DNA of 64,000 bases from Rhodosorus marinus (Eukaryota > Rhodophyta > Stylonematophyceae > Stylonematales > Stylonemataceae). The translations under genes were made by a program, and so were the position numbers. Where the stretch lies: contig JAMWBK010000012.1 of NCBI GenBank assembly GCA_029953675.1, positions 124,001 through 188,000 of the forward strand, in the 5' to 3' direction. This document shows positions 1-10,869 of this stretch, piece after piece. The notes beneath the pieces are model-generated. The model was not told the origin of the DNA and made no database searches. It worked only from the letters and a program-made list of their open reading frames with translations. Position 1 is the stretch's first letter. Each line of letters opens with the position of its first letter.

Positions 1-413
1 AGCCGTGATCAGGCTGGTGACAGCGGAGATAAGTGCACGCGCCTGGGTGCCAGAAGCGCCTTCCAAGTCAACTTCGGAAGAAAACGTGCCGCAGCTGAGG
101 CGAACACGGAGTCCCCCACCTGGCAGTGCCTCCTTGGGAGGAGGCTCCGTCGAGCGCGGACATATCCCTACCATCCTGAGGGAATGCGCAAAGGAAACGT
201 TGCACCACCAATATGAAACCGCACGGAGAGAATAATCGACCAAACCCAACCCAAATAGGAAAGGCCCCGCAACACACCCACCCGGAAGACAGAAGTAGTT
301 GCAAATGCAAACGACGCCCCGCGGAAAATCGAGGGGAAGGCGTACCAGAGGAAGCGCTTCCCGTAAATGAACACGCTCGCGACCGAAAGAGAAACAAAAC
401 CCCAATCCTCAGC
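1..413 (-). mobile_element. A1: 5' end of a family A retrotransposon (ORF1 N-terminus), cut by the window edge
   Basis: This stretch is nearly identical to 15947-16366 and 44302-44713, the 5' ends of A4 and A8. Read on the minus strand it holds about 245 bases of 5' leader and the start of ORF1 (M-[VI]-G-I-S-P-type start near 172). The rest of the element lies left of the window. Homology ends near 413, at the same point as the 5' ends of A4 and A8. Confidence 0.85.
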
Positions 414-436
414 CAAACAAATTCCTGCAAACTTCA

Positions 437-604
437 CAACATCTTGGAACTTTTGCGGCGCTTAAGTGTCTCTCTGTGGCGATATTCGAGCAGCATGCTT
501 GCCGAGGCGCGCCATCGGCGCCTGGGTTTGCACGCTTCTCTACCTAGTTCTTAGTTCCTTTTCACGGTTTGCGTAGCGCTGTAGGCTATGCTAATAAAGC
601 CAGC
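437..604 (+). mobile_element. A2: 3' fragment of family A (last residues of ORF2 plus 3' UTR)
   Basis: The plus strand encodes the usual family A C-terminus (ELLRRLSVSLWRYSS...RRLGLHASLPSS) followed by the conserved 3' UTR (GCGTAGCGCT, GCTATGCTAATAAAGCC). It is heavily 5'-truncated. It sits back to back with A1, so both 3' ends point outward. Confidence 0.8.
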
Positions 605-611
605 CAGTAAA

Positions 612-786
612 ACCATCACTACAGTAAACGGAGACGGGTTTAGTATTCGTGAGGGTGTCCGGTGCTAGTTTCCGGTAGTTTTGCGTGGCAAGTGGGTTCT
701 TCGGTGGGAGGCGCTTCTCTCTGCTGCCTTTCCCCCCGTTTTGGGGTTACGTTAGTCTGGGGTACATCGCCACTTCAAAGGCATCA
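612..786 (+). mobile_element. 5' leader fragment of a family A/B-like element
   Basis: The sequence resembles the leader of family B at 32098-32215: TTCGTGAGGGTGT, then a G/T-rich stretch, then GGTTCTTCGGTGGGAG and CTGCCTTTCCCCC. It is diverged and has no intact reading frame. It runs straight into the family C fragment at 787, so it is either a chimeric junction or an older insertion. Confidence 0.5.
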
Positions 787-1215
787 GTTGAGACATACGA
801 GCTGGAACTGCGGGTATGCTGCGAAACAAGCCGAACATGCGAAGGCGTTGCGTTATAAGGAAGTGCTGAGGGGGCAAAACCGAGATGTGGTTCTTGTGCC
901 GTTCATGTTTGAGACTTTTGGTCGAATGGGCCAGGCAAGCCTTGAATTTCTTCGAAGGGCGATCGCGCACCTGCATGATCGTGACTCCCATCTATTGTCG
1001 GTGAGGGGTCAACTAAACCGCATTTTGTGGCAGCACAATGCTGCGCTAGTTGAGCACGCGATCGAGAAAGATCGCGCAGATAGACCGATATTTCCCCTAA
1101 GTAGAATTTGGATGAGACTCCTGGACAGGGAGTCCAGGTTAGGTTAGTGCGTACGTAGTGATCGTGTGATGCGCTACACTAGGTAGCTGCCCAATAAAGG
1201 CTACGGGGTTACGAA
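787..1215 (+). mobile_element. C1: 5'-truncated family C copy, 3' end
   Basis: Translation from about 800 to 1147 gives YAAKQAEHAKALRYKEV...FETFGRMGQASLEFLRRA...QLNRILWQHNAAL. This aligns with the C-terminus of C2 (24465-24790, minus), which reads YAARAAEKWKIAHYKEA...ETFGRTGQMAQEFLRDS...QINRQLWRGNAE. The 3' UTR (TAGCTGCCCAATAAAGGCTACGGGGTTACG) ends near 1215, matching the C2 end. The piece lacks RT, zinc knuckle and endonuclease and is inactive. Confidence 0.75.
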
Positions 1216-3555
1216 GCCTGGCCATTAGCCTGCCCACCCGCGCCTACGGCCGATCGGTATGGTCGAGAGCCTACGGAAGCTAGCTGGAAGGTGGCTATGC
1301 CAGCGCCTTCGCTAACGGGTCACGGTTTTCATGGCGCCCTTGCAAGTGGGGGTGGTATTTTCGGGGGGTTGCGAATTGATCACCCATGGGATTGAGCTGG
1401 AGCGTGCCTGTAGGCCGGACTGGGGAGTCTTGGTGGTTGATTTTCGGAATGCATTCAACAGCGTCTCGCGGATGCATGCGTTGGAGGTGATCCGACGGGT
1501 TTTTCCGGAGGCGTGGCCCTTCCTCTCCGGTCTTTACGGAAGGGGGATCCTCCCCCACTGCACCAGGGAGGGCACTGTTTTCTAAGCACATACTGGAGTC
1601 CAACAAGCGGATCCTTGTGGGCCTCTACTTCATGCCTGTGCCTTGCACCTCGTTCTCCTGCGTCTAGCGACTGAGGTACCGGCTCTTCGTATCTACGCCT
1701 ATCACGACGACGTGACCTTGCTGGGCGCCCTTGAAACCCTGGCTCGGGGGTTGACCCAGATCGAAGCGATTGCACGTGGAGTAGGTCTGACGGTGGAACC
1801 CGAAAAGTGTAGTTTTCTCACTCCAAGTGAAGTTTCGGTGCCCTCTCTGCCATCTAATCTACGAACCATTGGCGAACGTGAAGGGTTAGAGCACCACGGC
1901 GTCGGTTTCGGGAACAATAACTTCGCCCAAGCCTCTTGCGGACGAGTTTTGACTCGGCACAAGCAGTTCACTGACGCCATTGAGCGCCTTCCAGACAGCA
2001 TGCTGCAATCGGCCTGCTTGCTTTCCCGCTTTTGTGCCGGTGCCCGACTCAACTACTGGTTGCGTAGCCTACCACCCGACTGGGGTTCGTGGATCGCCGC
2101 CAAGGCCGACGAGATGACCATGAACCACTGGGGCACGCTCTTGGATGAACCCCTCGCTCTTGAAGCGGCTCCCGACAGGGACTTAATTCGTGCCCAGCTC
2201 GCTCTACCGTTGCGCTTAGGGGGATTTGGTGTCGCAGAAGGGGGGCTCGTCTGCTCGCCTGCGGCGGTCGTCTCCTGGGCAACCGCGCTCCGTACCTTGG
2301 TGACTTTCCGGATACAAAGTGCCTGCATTTTGACTCGAGCATTGACTAGCGAGGACCCAGTGACCCTTTCGCCCCAGCTTTTGACGATCTATGATGGTCT
2401 ACAACAGGCGCTCCGGAAGTGCAACGCCGTGCCGGACGAGAATTGATCCCGTTTTCGTTCCTGGCGGGAACTGCTATGGGGACGAACTGAGACGATTGAG
2501 GACTCACCCATTGACAGAGCTTTTGCCGATGGGGAAAAGCTAACCCCGGGTCACCTGTTGCAGATTTCCCAGGTCTGAGCCGATTGTGGAGCTCCCGCAC
2601 TGATGTGATTCAACATAGCCTCAACTGGGGCCAACACAGTGCCGCTCACACAATCTTGCTTAACTCTTCCCTCACACCGCCTACCACCGCCGCTCGGCTT
2701 CGGGACATGGGAGGCCATTTCTTGCACCTGTGGTTAACCACTCTGCCTTCGTCGCCGGGTCACCGTCTCGATGCCTTCCAGTTCCGCTCCGCCGCACGGA
2801 TCTACTTAGGTTTGCCACAAGCCCCGTGGCATTCTTATCGGCCGCCTTTCTGTCAGGGATGTGAGAGCCGGATTGACGCTTGTGGCTACCACTTCTTGGG
2901 TTCATGCGGACTTTTGCGAGTCTCCGCACGAGGCGCCACACTCGTCTCAAGTACATCCTAAGCGAATGTTTTACTCGGGCAGGGCATACGGTTGAGGCGG
3001 AATCGGAACTACCCAGATCGGTCTCGGACACGGCGCCGTCCCGCTGTATCGCAGATCTTCTTGTCTCAGACCCTGCCGCCCGACGCTCAGCATATGTTGA
3101 CCTCGCGATTACATGCCCTATGGCGAGCGCCCACCTCACGGCTGCCGCCCGCCGCCGAGGGGCAGCCGCTTCGGCTCTTCGACGAGTGAAGGAACGACGG
3201 TATGCTGAGAGCATGGCCAGACTGCCCTACGCCGAGGGTCGCTCCCACCGGTTCCAGCCTTTCATTGTGGAAAGCTTCGGTCATGTGGATAAGTCGGGTT
3301 TAGAGTGGCTGCGGAAATGTTTCGCTGAACATTCTACTGAGTACTTGGCGCTTTTACGGCGTTTGAGTGCCGCCCTGTGGCGATAGTCTAGCAGCATGCT
3401 TGCCGAGGCGTGCCATCGGCGCCTGGGTTTGCACGCTTCCCTTACTAGTTCTTTTTCCTTTTCACGCTTGCATAGCGCTTCAGTAAAGCCAAAGCCAAGG
3501 CAATCAAGCCAGCCAATAAAGCCAGCCAATAAAACCAAAAAAGCCAGTAAAACCC
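1216..3555 (+). mobile_element. A3: decayed family A copy, ORF2 from the RT core to the 3' end
   Basis: The copy starts inside ORF2 (HPRLRPIGMVESLRKLAGRWL) and contains RT motif A (VDFRNAFNSV), motif B (GVQQADP, where the usual glycine is alanine) and motif C (AYHDDV). These are followed by the thumb, the zinc knuckle CQGC...H...C near 2848-2908 and the restriction-like endonuclease (IADLLVSDPAARRSAYVDLAITCP) near 3040-3120. In-frame stops occur near 1312, 1583 and 2444, with frameshifts near 2540-2570 and 2900-2950. It is therefore a pseudogene of the subfamily that includes A6 and A10. Its tail (3480-3555) is a degenerate run of AATAAAGCCAGCC-like units. Confidence 0.85.
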
Positions 3556-3654
3556 AGATACGAACTGGTTCGGGAAAAAATGGTTGTTTTATAAAAAAAA
3601 AGCGGTGTTTATGTTGGTAATAAACAGTAATTTGAATCCTGCTCTATTGTCTTT

Positions 3655-3785
3655 GGCTTCGAGAATTGTTCCGCGAGCGCCCTGACTGTCCACGTAGTTT
3701 GCCCGTTTAAGTGCTGCGGCGTATGAACGCTTCTTTGATGTTGGAAGCGGGTGATCTTCGCCGCGCTTAGTCTTTTTGTTCCATT
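3655..3785 (+). mobile_element. Old family B-like 3' fragment
   Basis: The sequence GAATTGTTCCGCGAGCGCCCTGAC to GATCTTCGCCGCGCTTAGTCTTTTT is a diverged version of the last 110 bases of the family B ORF2 and its stop. It is shared with copy 2 (16760-16880), so it predates the duplication. No open frame remains. Confidence 0.6.
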
Positions 3786-4104
3786 GAGGTTCTGACCCGA
3801 ACAAGCACCTCCGTTTTGCAACCTCAAGAGGGGTTCTCAAATTACGTGATTCGGGGTTGGAATTGAAGGTACAAACCCCGGAGGCGGGGAGGGGGGGGCT
3901 CAATCTGCAAGAATTTCAGGGAACCCATCCAAGTGTCCTGCTGTGGCATATGAATGAATGTGAACTCCGCTTTGATTAACCAAATTCATTCAGGTCCTGG
4001 AGCCACGCGATCTTCTCCACGTATAGTCTTTTTTCTTCTCCTCGGTGTTTGTCTTTCAGTCTCCGAATAAACAAATCTATTCAGTCATTTCATCGTACAA
4101 TCGA

Positions 4105-4364
4105 ATGAATGGTTTAATCGGAGGCTGAAAAAAAAAAACCCCGAGGGGAAAAAAAGACTAAGCGCGGCGAAGTACTCGCGCCTCCAACATCAAAGCGGCA
4201 TTCATGCGCCACAGCAGGAAACTTAAGCGGGTAAACAACGATTGAAGACGGTCAGGGCGTTCGCGGAACAACTCCCGAAGCCAGCGAGAACCAACAGAGT
4301 CCATGAACCCAAAGCACTCAATGATCAGGGGTACCAAGCGATGTGCTAGTGCCGAAGCACGAAA
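4105..4364 (-). mobile_element. 5'-truncated family B insertion (260 bp), absent from host unit copy 2
   Basis: On the minus strand it encodes the family B C-terminus (ALAHRLVPLIIECFGFMDSVGSRWLRELF) and the 3' UTR with the CCCCGAGGGG stem. It is flanked by the direct repeat GTACAATCGA at 4095-4104 and 4365-4374. The empty site, with one copy of the repeat, is at 17223-17232 in copy 2. The insertion therefore postdates the duplication. Confidence 0.9.
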
Positions 4365-4574
4365 GTACAATCGAGGTTTCTATATTTAGCAGAAGAGGCG
4401 AGCGTTTCCATCGAGGAACTCAATTGATTCTTTGTTTCATAAACACCCAGATTTTATTTTCTTTTTCATGATACGGTTTGAGCCGGGGTACTAGTGGCGT
4501 ACTAACATACTGGTTGCAGCTACTAACGTACTAGCTTGAACAACTTCATTTCAAGAGCTACACGCCGGGCGGAG

Positions 4575-4655
4575 GAAAGGGAACTAGGAGCTAGGGCCAA
4601 AAGCGGGTCCAGTCGGCGGTGGCGCGCCTCGGCGAGCATGCTTCTAAATTGTTGC
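4575..4655 (-). mobile_element. Old family A-like 3' fragment
   Basis: AACTAGGAGCTAGGG and GGTGGCGCGCCTCGGCGAGCATGC match, on the minus strand, the end of the family A ORF2 (MLAEARHRRL) and its stop region. The fragment is shared with copy 2 at 17430-17510. Confidence 0.5.
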
Positions 4656-4854
4656 CAAGGAGCGATGTGTACTAGGTGCTTTGTAGTCCGTTATGGAGAC
4701 TCGAGAGAGATTCAGATATTCAGACCGCTCCCGTCTGATTAGCTGACGACTGGACTCCGGGGGGTGGCGCAGAATTGCTAATAAAGGCAGATTTGATTGT
4801 ATAAGTGAATGTACTTGGAGACCATTAAAAGAAAAACTGAGGGAAAAACAAGAC

Positions 4855-4985
4855 TACCGAAGGCGATATTCCAGCAGCATGCTCGCTGTGGCGCCCGCCA
4901 CCGCCGCCTGGGCTTGTACGCTTTTCCCCCTAGTTCCTAGTTCCATTTTATGCCCTGCAGCGGCCTATGCTAGTAAAACCACCGT
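4855..4985 (+). mobile_element. Old family A-like 3' fragment
   Basis: The sequence GGCGATATTCCAGCAGCATGCTCGC, then CCTAGTTCCTAGTTCC and GGCCTATGCTAGTAAAACC, is a diverged family A C-terminus and 3' end. The copy 2 counterpart is at 17755-17905, where the tail has one additional TAAAGTCCAG unit. Confidence 0.6.
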
Positions 4986-5142
4986 AGAAGGCGGGAGTGT
5001 AGAGTGACCGATTTACACGTTCTGTAGTTCACGATTGTTTCTGAGCAGACAGTCCTTCTTTCGCTGCAATCCAAATTTGGGTTTTCTTGCCTCCGCTTTT
5101 AACAATAAACCGCGGGCGAGCGCCATGGATTTAGCGCTGCCA

Positions 5143-5460
5143 ATATGAGACGTCGCAAAGATTTGAAATATGCGGGGGCCTTGTCTTCCCCAGGCATTCG
5201 TGCTTCGGCTCTAGCTCATCGCCAGGTACCTCTGGTCATTGAGTGTTTTGGGCATTGAGTGTTTTGGAGTGGATTCCGGTGCTTCTCGCTGGCTTCGGGA
5301 AGTGTTCCACTAACGCCCTGACCGTCTGTCGTGGTTGTTTACCAGTTTAAGTTTCTTGCTGTGGCGTATGAACGCTGCTTTGATATTGGAGGCGCGCGAT
5401 CTTCGCCGCTTTTAGTCTTTTTTTTCCCTCGGAATTTTTTTCTTTCGGCCTCCGATTAAG
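5143..5460 (+). mobile_element. Old family B-like 3' fragment, disrupted
   Basis: The sequence reads MRRRKDLKYAGALSSPGIRASALAHR, then loses frame where CATTGAGTGTTTTGG is duplicated in tandem (near 5239-5270). It continues to DLRRF-stop and the 3' UTR. The copy 2 counterpart (18062-18319) is open throughout. Confidence 0.7.
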
Positions 5461-5634
5461 TAATAAACAATGCGTTATTTTCGGATTTATATGCTGATCC
5501 TGGGCCCTACTCCAACGAAAGAGCAAACCCGGTCGCACCGCTACTATAGGTGGCGGGCGAGGGGGGGGAACGGGCGGCCGGCACGTTTACACGTTACCCA
5601 TCCGCGCCGCACAACGCTAAGAAAGGAAGATGTT

Positions 5635-6080
5635 CATTCAGAGACTGAAAAAAAAAAGCCGAGGGGAATAAAATAGGCTTGGTGAAAGAGCACGCGTCTC
5701 CAAAATCATCAAGAGCCACGTTTGTTTGCTTTGGTCGAGAATCGTGAAAGACTAAGAACAAATGTGTTGTTAAGACTGTTTATTTGGAGACCGGAAAACC
5801 CCCCGAGGGGCTAAAAACTACCGGAGGCGAAAATCACGCACCTCCAACATCAAAGAAACGTCTATACCGCACCCCCCCAGGAGAACTTCAAACGGGTTAA
5901 CAACAAGGAGAACCGGTCGGGGCGCTCATGGAACATCTCGCGACTCCAACTGGAACGAACGGAATCCAGGAACCCAGGAATCGTGAACACTCAAAGTTCA
6001 AATGTACAAGTTGAAACCTAAGCGCGAATTCCCGTGAGTAGATAGCCCCCCCGCGTATTTCACAGCTTTGTGACAGCGCA
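5635..6080 (-). mobile_element. Two diverged family B-like 3' fragments
   Basis: Two blocks (about 5635-5690 and 5770-5990) have the pattern of a minus-strand family B end. Each shows GGAGACTGAAAAA or GGAGACCGGAAAA, then CCGAGGGG, then CACGCG/CACGCACCTCCAACATCAAAG. The second also keeps AACGGGTTAACAACAAGGAG...CGGGGCGCTCATGGAAC. Both are shared with copy 2 and have no coding capacity. Confidence 0.5.
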
Positions 6081-6462
6081 TGGTGTAGCAGCAGCCTCAC
6101 GCTCCCTCGCCAACCGAGTGCTAAGACTAGTGTCAGTTAATCTGGGGTTCATGGTGTAAATGTGTGTTCCATAGTTGCTCCCGTAAACGCATCTCGCTGA
6201 CAATGCTTTACGGTATGTGAGTTTTTGATGTTTCTCTAAGACGGAAACAGCGATGCCCGAGGAGACGAAAAACGACTACTACAGAGGAAAATCGGGCCCC
6301 TGAAACATCAAAGCCACGTTTGTCCGCTTTGTTTGAGAATCCTGAAAGACTCTTAACGAGATACCGAGTTCAGAGTAGTGTCAGCTAACGACCGTACTGG
6401 CCAAAGAAGTTCCATAAGCGCACCTCGTACTGGTGATCTTTTACGGTCTGAGTTTTTGCGCT

Positions 6463-6483
6463 GCTGACCATTCGTTCGCTGAC
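6463..6483 (+). mobile_element. 9-bp micro-insertion of the family B 3' terminus with a 6-bp target duplication
   Basis: Copy 1 reads GCTGAC-CATTCGTTC-GCTGAC. Copy 2 (19453-19458) has a single GCTGAC and no insert. CATTCGTTC is the exact last nine bases of family B. Confidence 0.8.
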
Positions 6484-6540
6484 AAAGTAGATTGGCAAGG
6501 ACTGTGCCTCGAGGCTTGGGAGCATGGTGTGTGGTGATTG

Positions 6541-6548
6541 TATAAATA
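6541..6548 (+). promoter_or_regulatory. TATA-like box of the cysteine-rich gene, copy 1
   Basis: TATAAATA lies 179 bases upstream of the ATG at 6727. The same element is at 19516-19523, at the same distance from the copy 2 ATG. Assignment rests on position and conservation only; the transcription start is unknown. Confidence 0.4.
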
Positions 6549-6726
6549 TCGGTTTTATCTTTTCGTATCTGACGTTGCCGAAACTTCCTCTGGAGAAATC
6601 TTCAACGAATTTTTGAGGGTTACGTCTGTTTTTGGTTTAGATGCGTGAGACTGGTCTGGAACGACGGTTTTTTTATTGAGGCGTGCTTGTTTCTGGCAGG
6701 GGAGCCGTTTGTGAAGTTCCACGAAC

Positions 6727-9700
6727 ATGATGAGGGTGAGAATTTCTTGGGTGGCTCAGGTGATGATTTTGATCGCGTCGTGTTTCGCTGCCCAATCGTG
6801 TCCCGACGTCTTGCTGCAGGTGGATGACCCGTGGTTGGGAGTCGAAGGCGAAGTGTGCAGACCGTTGACTAGACCGAACTTTTCTGACGACTATGATCTT
6901 AGCGAGTTTCCGCTGGAGTTCGGAACCGTGTGTCTGCACCTTAACAACAACAAACTGCTGATGACGTTTGAAATGGATCAAATGGATTACCTCATGAAGG
7001 GGGCCGGCTATGGGATCTATAGCTCGGAATCTGCGGTTCCATCCTCCGCACGAGACGCGTACAATTCAAAAACATTCCAAGAACTGAAGAAAACATGGAC
7101 TGTGCAAATGAATCTAAAAAACGCAACAAACGACTGTTGTGAGAACGGCATCGTGGTCATTTGGAGAGCTTGGATTAGACCAAGGCGCGATTCGAATACC
7201 TTCCCACGTTACCTGTTCACCTACCCCGCTACTGAAGACTTCTCGGGCGGTTCCTGTTCGAAACGAAGTTCCAGTTCCGTACGAATTTGTGAAATGGACG
7301 TTGACTGTGACACAAAGGACACTTGCATTAGGACAGTTTGTCCAGACACCCAAGGCTTGGTCGGACCTATCGACTGTAGTCTTGTGCAGCAGAGGGTCAA
7401 CAGACCTTGCAATCACTTTGGGGATGAAGGAGTGAGGCATCTATACACAAAAAAACACTTACACGTTCTATATGGGTTTATCGTTCTGTTTATCGTTCTG
7501 ACTGTCTTCAATTCTTTCAAAACAATGTCCAGACTTACCAAATGGGTCCTGTGTTCACCGCTGACTGTGTATGCGAACCGTTGGAAAAACCTACGACATG
7601 CGTTTTCAACAATTGTGATTCAGATGGACAACCAGGCTGCGATGAGGAACTTTATCCGGGAAACGCATGTGGGAACAATGGAACTGTTGAACGAGTCTCG
7701 CACGAAACCGATATGTGTGTCTGCCAGGTTGGCAGCGGAGTGAAATGCGACAGCTCCGATGCCACTGGAAACTTCAACATACGAGCTGGAAATACCTGCA
7801 TGAGCGCAGCGGGATCTCCTGGGGTATGTGCCAGCAATCATGACATATGCTACACTCACTATCAAAATACCAAATGCTCCAATCTGACCACTCCTTGACT
7901 GCCCTTCATGTCTTTTGGAATACTACAGTCTGCTATTGAACTACCGGATGGAGGATACTACTCCGATCGCGTAAGTGAAGCCCCATCAGAACTAGATCAG
8001 GTTCTGGGAACAAGAAGCCAACCTCTCGGATGTCTTTTCTTACCACAGGCGGAATGTTCTTGTACGGCTCCCTGCGAGTACGTCCCTGATCCCGTGTACC
8101 AGCCCTTGAAAGTGCAGAAGGGCTACGGTGGAATGGCATGTGATGTAACCGTCGTGGGTGTTCCCGACTCTGTGCCTGGGGTACGTATTACATCCACCTA
8201 TCACCACAAGAAGCCTCTAGTGGGGAAACTTCAATTTATTTGAACTGACTGATTGCTAGCATCCTCGTGCAGCGATCATTCTCCAGTAGATTTCATTTTC
8301 TCTGAGTTTGCCCTTTATTTCCTTCGCTCGTTCGATTGCTCCACAGGTGCTGAGGGAGAAACGTGCAGGCGTCTGCCTCTGCAAGCCGCTTCTAGACATC
8401 AATCGAAGATGCAGTTACAGCATCGTCGACCTAGACCTGACGATTGCTGATAGAACTGGAAATCCTTATTCAGCGTGGACTTCTAGCTATGGAGGCAGGG
8501 GCGTACGTTGCCAACTTAACTCCCAGCTCTGCAGTCCGCTCAGAGCTGAATTTTCTCCAGACACACCTCCTTTTTTGGGTCCTTTCAGGTGCTTGTTCCG
8601 ACAGATGAAGAGGGGAATACGTGCGCGATAACCGCCTTAATCCCCTGCTACTGCCCAGAGGGTGAGAACTGCAGCTATGCGGGTGCTATGCCGGGCGATT
8701 CTTGTGATAACGGTTCGGGGGTGAGCAAAATGATGATCTCTTTTTTGCTCTATAGAAATTGGGGTTTTCCCTCTTCTTTGCAAGGATATTATCAATGATA
8801 GACTTATGTGCTTCTATCGCGTAACATGCAGGTGCTGCTTCAAAGCGAAAACCAAAATTGGGGATGCTACTGCTCTTCGAATGGCACGGATACTGGAACA
8901 TGCTTATCCGAATCGCAGTGTTATCACCCTGATGCGGGTTGTGTCGATACCGGCTCGAGCTGTTGGGAAAGTTATTATGTAAGGCTGTTACTTTCGTGCG
9001 AGAGAACCGTGGTATTGAAATCCTTTAGATATCCTGTCCTAACCCTCTTCCGTCTTCACGGGTCTTATAGAACCTAGCGAAAGCGCCATGGGTGAATTCT
9101 TGTGAATGTGTAACGTGCTCAGTCCAAACTTCACTTCGAGGAAAAAATTACTCACAACCATTGAGTGAGCCAGGCAAATGCTTTCAAGGGCTGGCCAATG
9201 GGGTAAGAACCAAGCGCTTAGCAGAAAACAAAGATCGCGAATCATAAGCAGTACTGCATACCTGTGGCCGTCCCAAGAAACAATCCTGAGCTATTCTTCC
9301 TGAGCTATTCTTTCCGGTGTCTTGTGGCGTGTAATTTTCTCTGAAGTAGTCAGTGAGGGTCACCAATGCCGTGTTTTACCGCGGGGAGTGTTTGCTCGAC
9401 ACGTGTACTCGCTCGAGTTGTGAAGGCAGCAGATGTGAAGAATTTACAGGCGTATCAGATGACTCGTGCGATGATAACAGTGGGGTAAGTTTGAGCGATG
9501 GACGCGTTGTGTTGTAGGTTGTAGAAAAACCAGCTGGTTTTATATTACTTTAATGACGTTTGTGGCCGGATATCTTCCCACTAGATTATCGGCGTTGACA
9601 CAAGGGGCAACTGCAGGTGCTTCCAGGAATGTCAAAATTGGGACTGCTCATCAGGTGACTGTACGCCAACGTTAGGTACAGTCGCTAGAATCGGAGATCG

Positions 9701-10501
9701 ATGTACCAGAGACGATGGAAGTGGAGTATGACGATCATCATTTCTGCTGCTTCGGAAGATGCATCATTTTTCTTTTTTTTCTTGTTTCTGAATAGTTCAC
9801 GCCTTACCTACTCGTCTCTGAACCCATTCAGGTTCTCCAACCAGTCTCATTTTCCGATGATTTTAATGGTCAGTGCCAATGCGCCGCGAGGACGTGCAGC
9901 TACTCGTACATAGAGTCCCTTTCCGGCTGGAACCGGCCCTCGGCAACTACCAACGGCAACATTGGCGATACTTGCCACAACGCTGGACAACAAGGTGTAA
10001 GGGAAACCGCGTTCAAACCTTCACAATTTCCGCAGCAGAAAATCACAGACTGCAAAACTTATTGTTCTTTCCTGCAGTGGGTTGGAGATCACCTGCTAAA
10101 TTGCACCCGTTCCCTGTCACTTTCAGGTTGTCATGGAGGATCCTGAGGACACATCAAAGTGCATTTGCTATGTTGAAGATAAGACTTGCGTGGTGCTCGA
10201 GGACTGTCAAACCAGCACTATCGATGACCTTGGCCAGTGCCGTACGTGGCTTACGACCAACGTGGGTCGGAAATGCCGGACGGTTACGGGCATAGGCGTA
10301 AGTGCTTCCATCTTGGAGCTAAGTTTGGCTCAAACTGGACAGAATTCAGTCTGAGAAGAGAAACGAAAAGATTCTTGTCCGCATTTTGCTTTTTACTAAC
10401 ATACTGTTCTTCGTCCCCGTTTCCTTGCACTCGGACAGGAGTATGCTTTGGTGGAAGGGTCCGAAGGTGTCTGCTTCTGCAGTGAAAATTCCCGGAGGTA
10501 G
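6727..10501 (+). CDS. Secreted cysteine-rich modular protein, paralogue 1 (13 exons)
   Basis: I read 13 exons: 6727-7431, 7533-7823, 7929-7970, 8049-8180, 8347-8502, 8589-8720, 8832-8978, 9071-9202, 9350-9484, 9585-9725, 9832-9996, 10127-10297 and 10439-10501. They join to an open frame of about 803 aa. Every intron is GT...AG and phase 0. The N-terminus is a clear signal peptide (MMRVRISWVAQVMILIASCF, cut near AAQS). Exon 1 carries a domain of about 210 aa that I do not recognise. Exons 2 and 4-12 each encode one or two modules of about 44-57 aa with a central C-x-C pair, further cysteines and usually a final glycine at the splice site. No C-terminal membrane segment is seen. Function is unknown; an extracellular or cell-surface role is inferred. 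The 42-bp exon 3 is the least certain part. Confidence 0.75.
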
Positions 10502-10715
10502 TGTGGCTGTGAGAGTGGAAACATGTACCTTCTTAGAAAAACCTTATCCAAGCTTGACCACTCTTTTTGTCCCCAGTATCTAGTTCACTTTCTGCACTGT
10601 GCATAGCGCTAACGCTAGGTTCGTAGGCCACCCTCGAAAAATTTGTTGCAGCGTGGGAGCTCACGACGAAATCCTTGAAGAAGCCGACTTCGGTTTCTCT
10701 CCTGAATGAATTTGT
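10502..10715. other. 3' flank of the cysteine-rich gene
   Basis: This is non-coding sequence, conserved with copy 2 (23476-23690). I see no clear AATAAA signal and no other gene. Confidence 0.4.
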
Positions 10716-10860
10716 TTAGTTGGAGGCTGAAAGAAAAAAACCCGAAGGGGAAAAAAACCCCGGGGGGAAAAAAAGACTAATCACGGCGCAGATCGCGCGC
10801 CTCCAACATCAAGCAGCGGTGCATACGCCAGAGCAAGAATCTTCTTTCCTGAAGCTGTTC
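10716..10860 (-). mobile_element. Old family B-like 3' fragment
   Basis: On the minus strand it ends MHRCLMLEARDLRRD-stop, followed by the 3' UTR with duplicated CCCCGGGG/CCCGAAGGGG stems and GGAGGCTGAAAG. It is shared with copy 2 (23693-23835). Confidence 0.6.
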
Positions 10861-10869
10861 AGAAAAGGT

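Noticed and set aside
3896-3900. G-run stretches (3880-3898, 17010-17022, 17648-17660) as quadruplex regulators
   Set aside because: The runs differ in length between the two host units and have no consistent position relative to the gene; more likely slippage.
4690-4740. tRNA or snRNA gene as target of the endonuclease-bearing elements
   Set aside because: I looked for a cloverleaf or conserved small RNA at insertion borders and saw none; targets differ in sequence.
7432-7743. Transmembrane segment after exon 1 (HVLYGFIVLFIVLTVFNSF) in the unspliced frame
   Set aside because: It lies in the 101-bp intron with good GT/AG borders. The downstream cysteine modules are only reached if it is spliced out. 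A retained-intron membrane form cannot be excluded.
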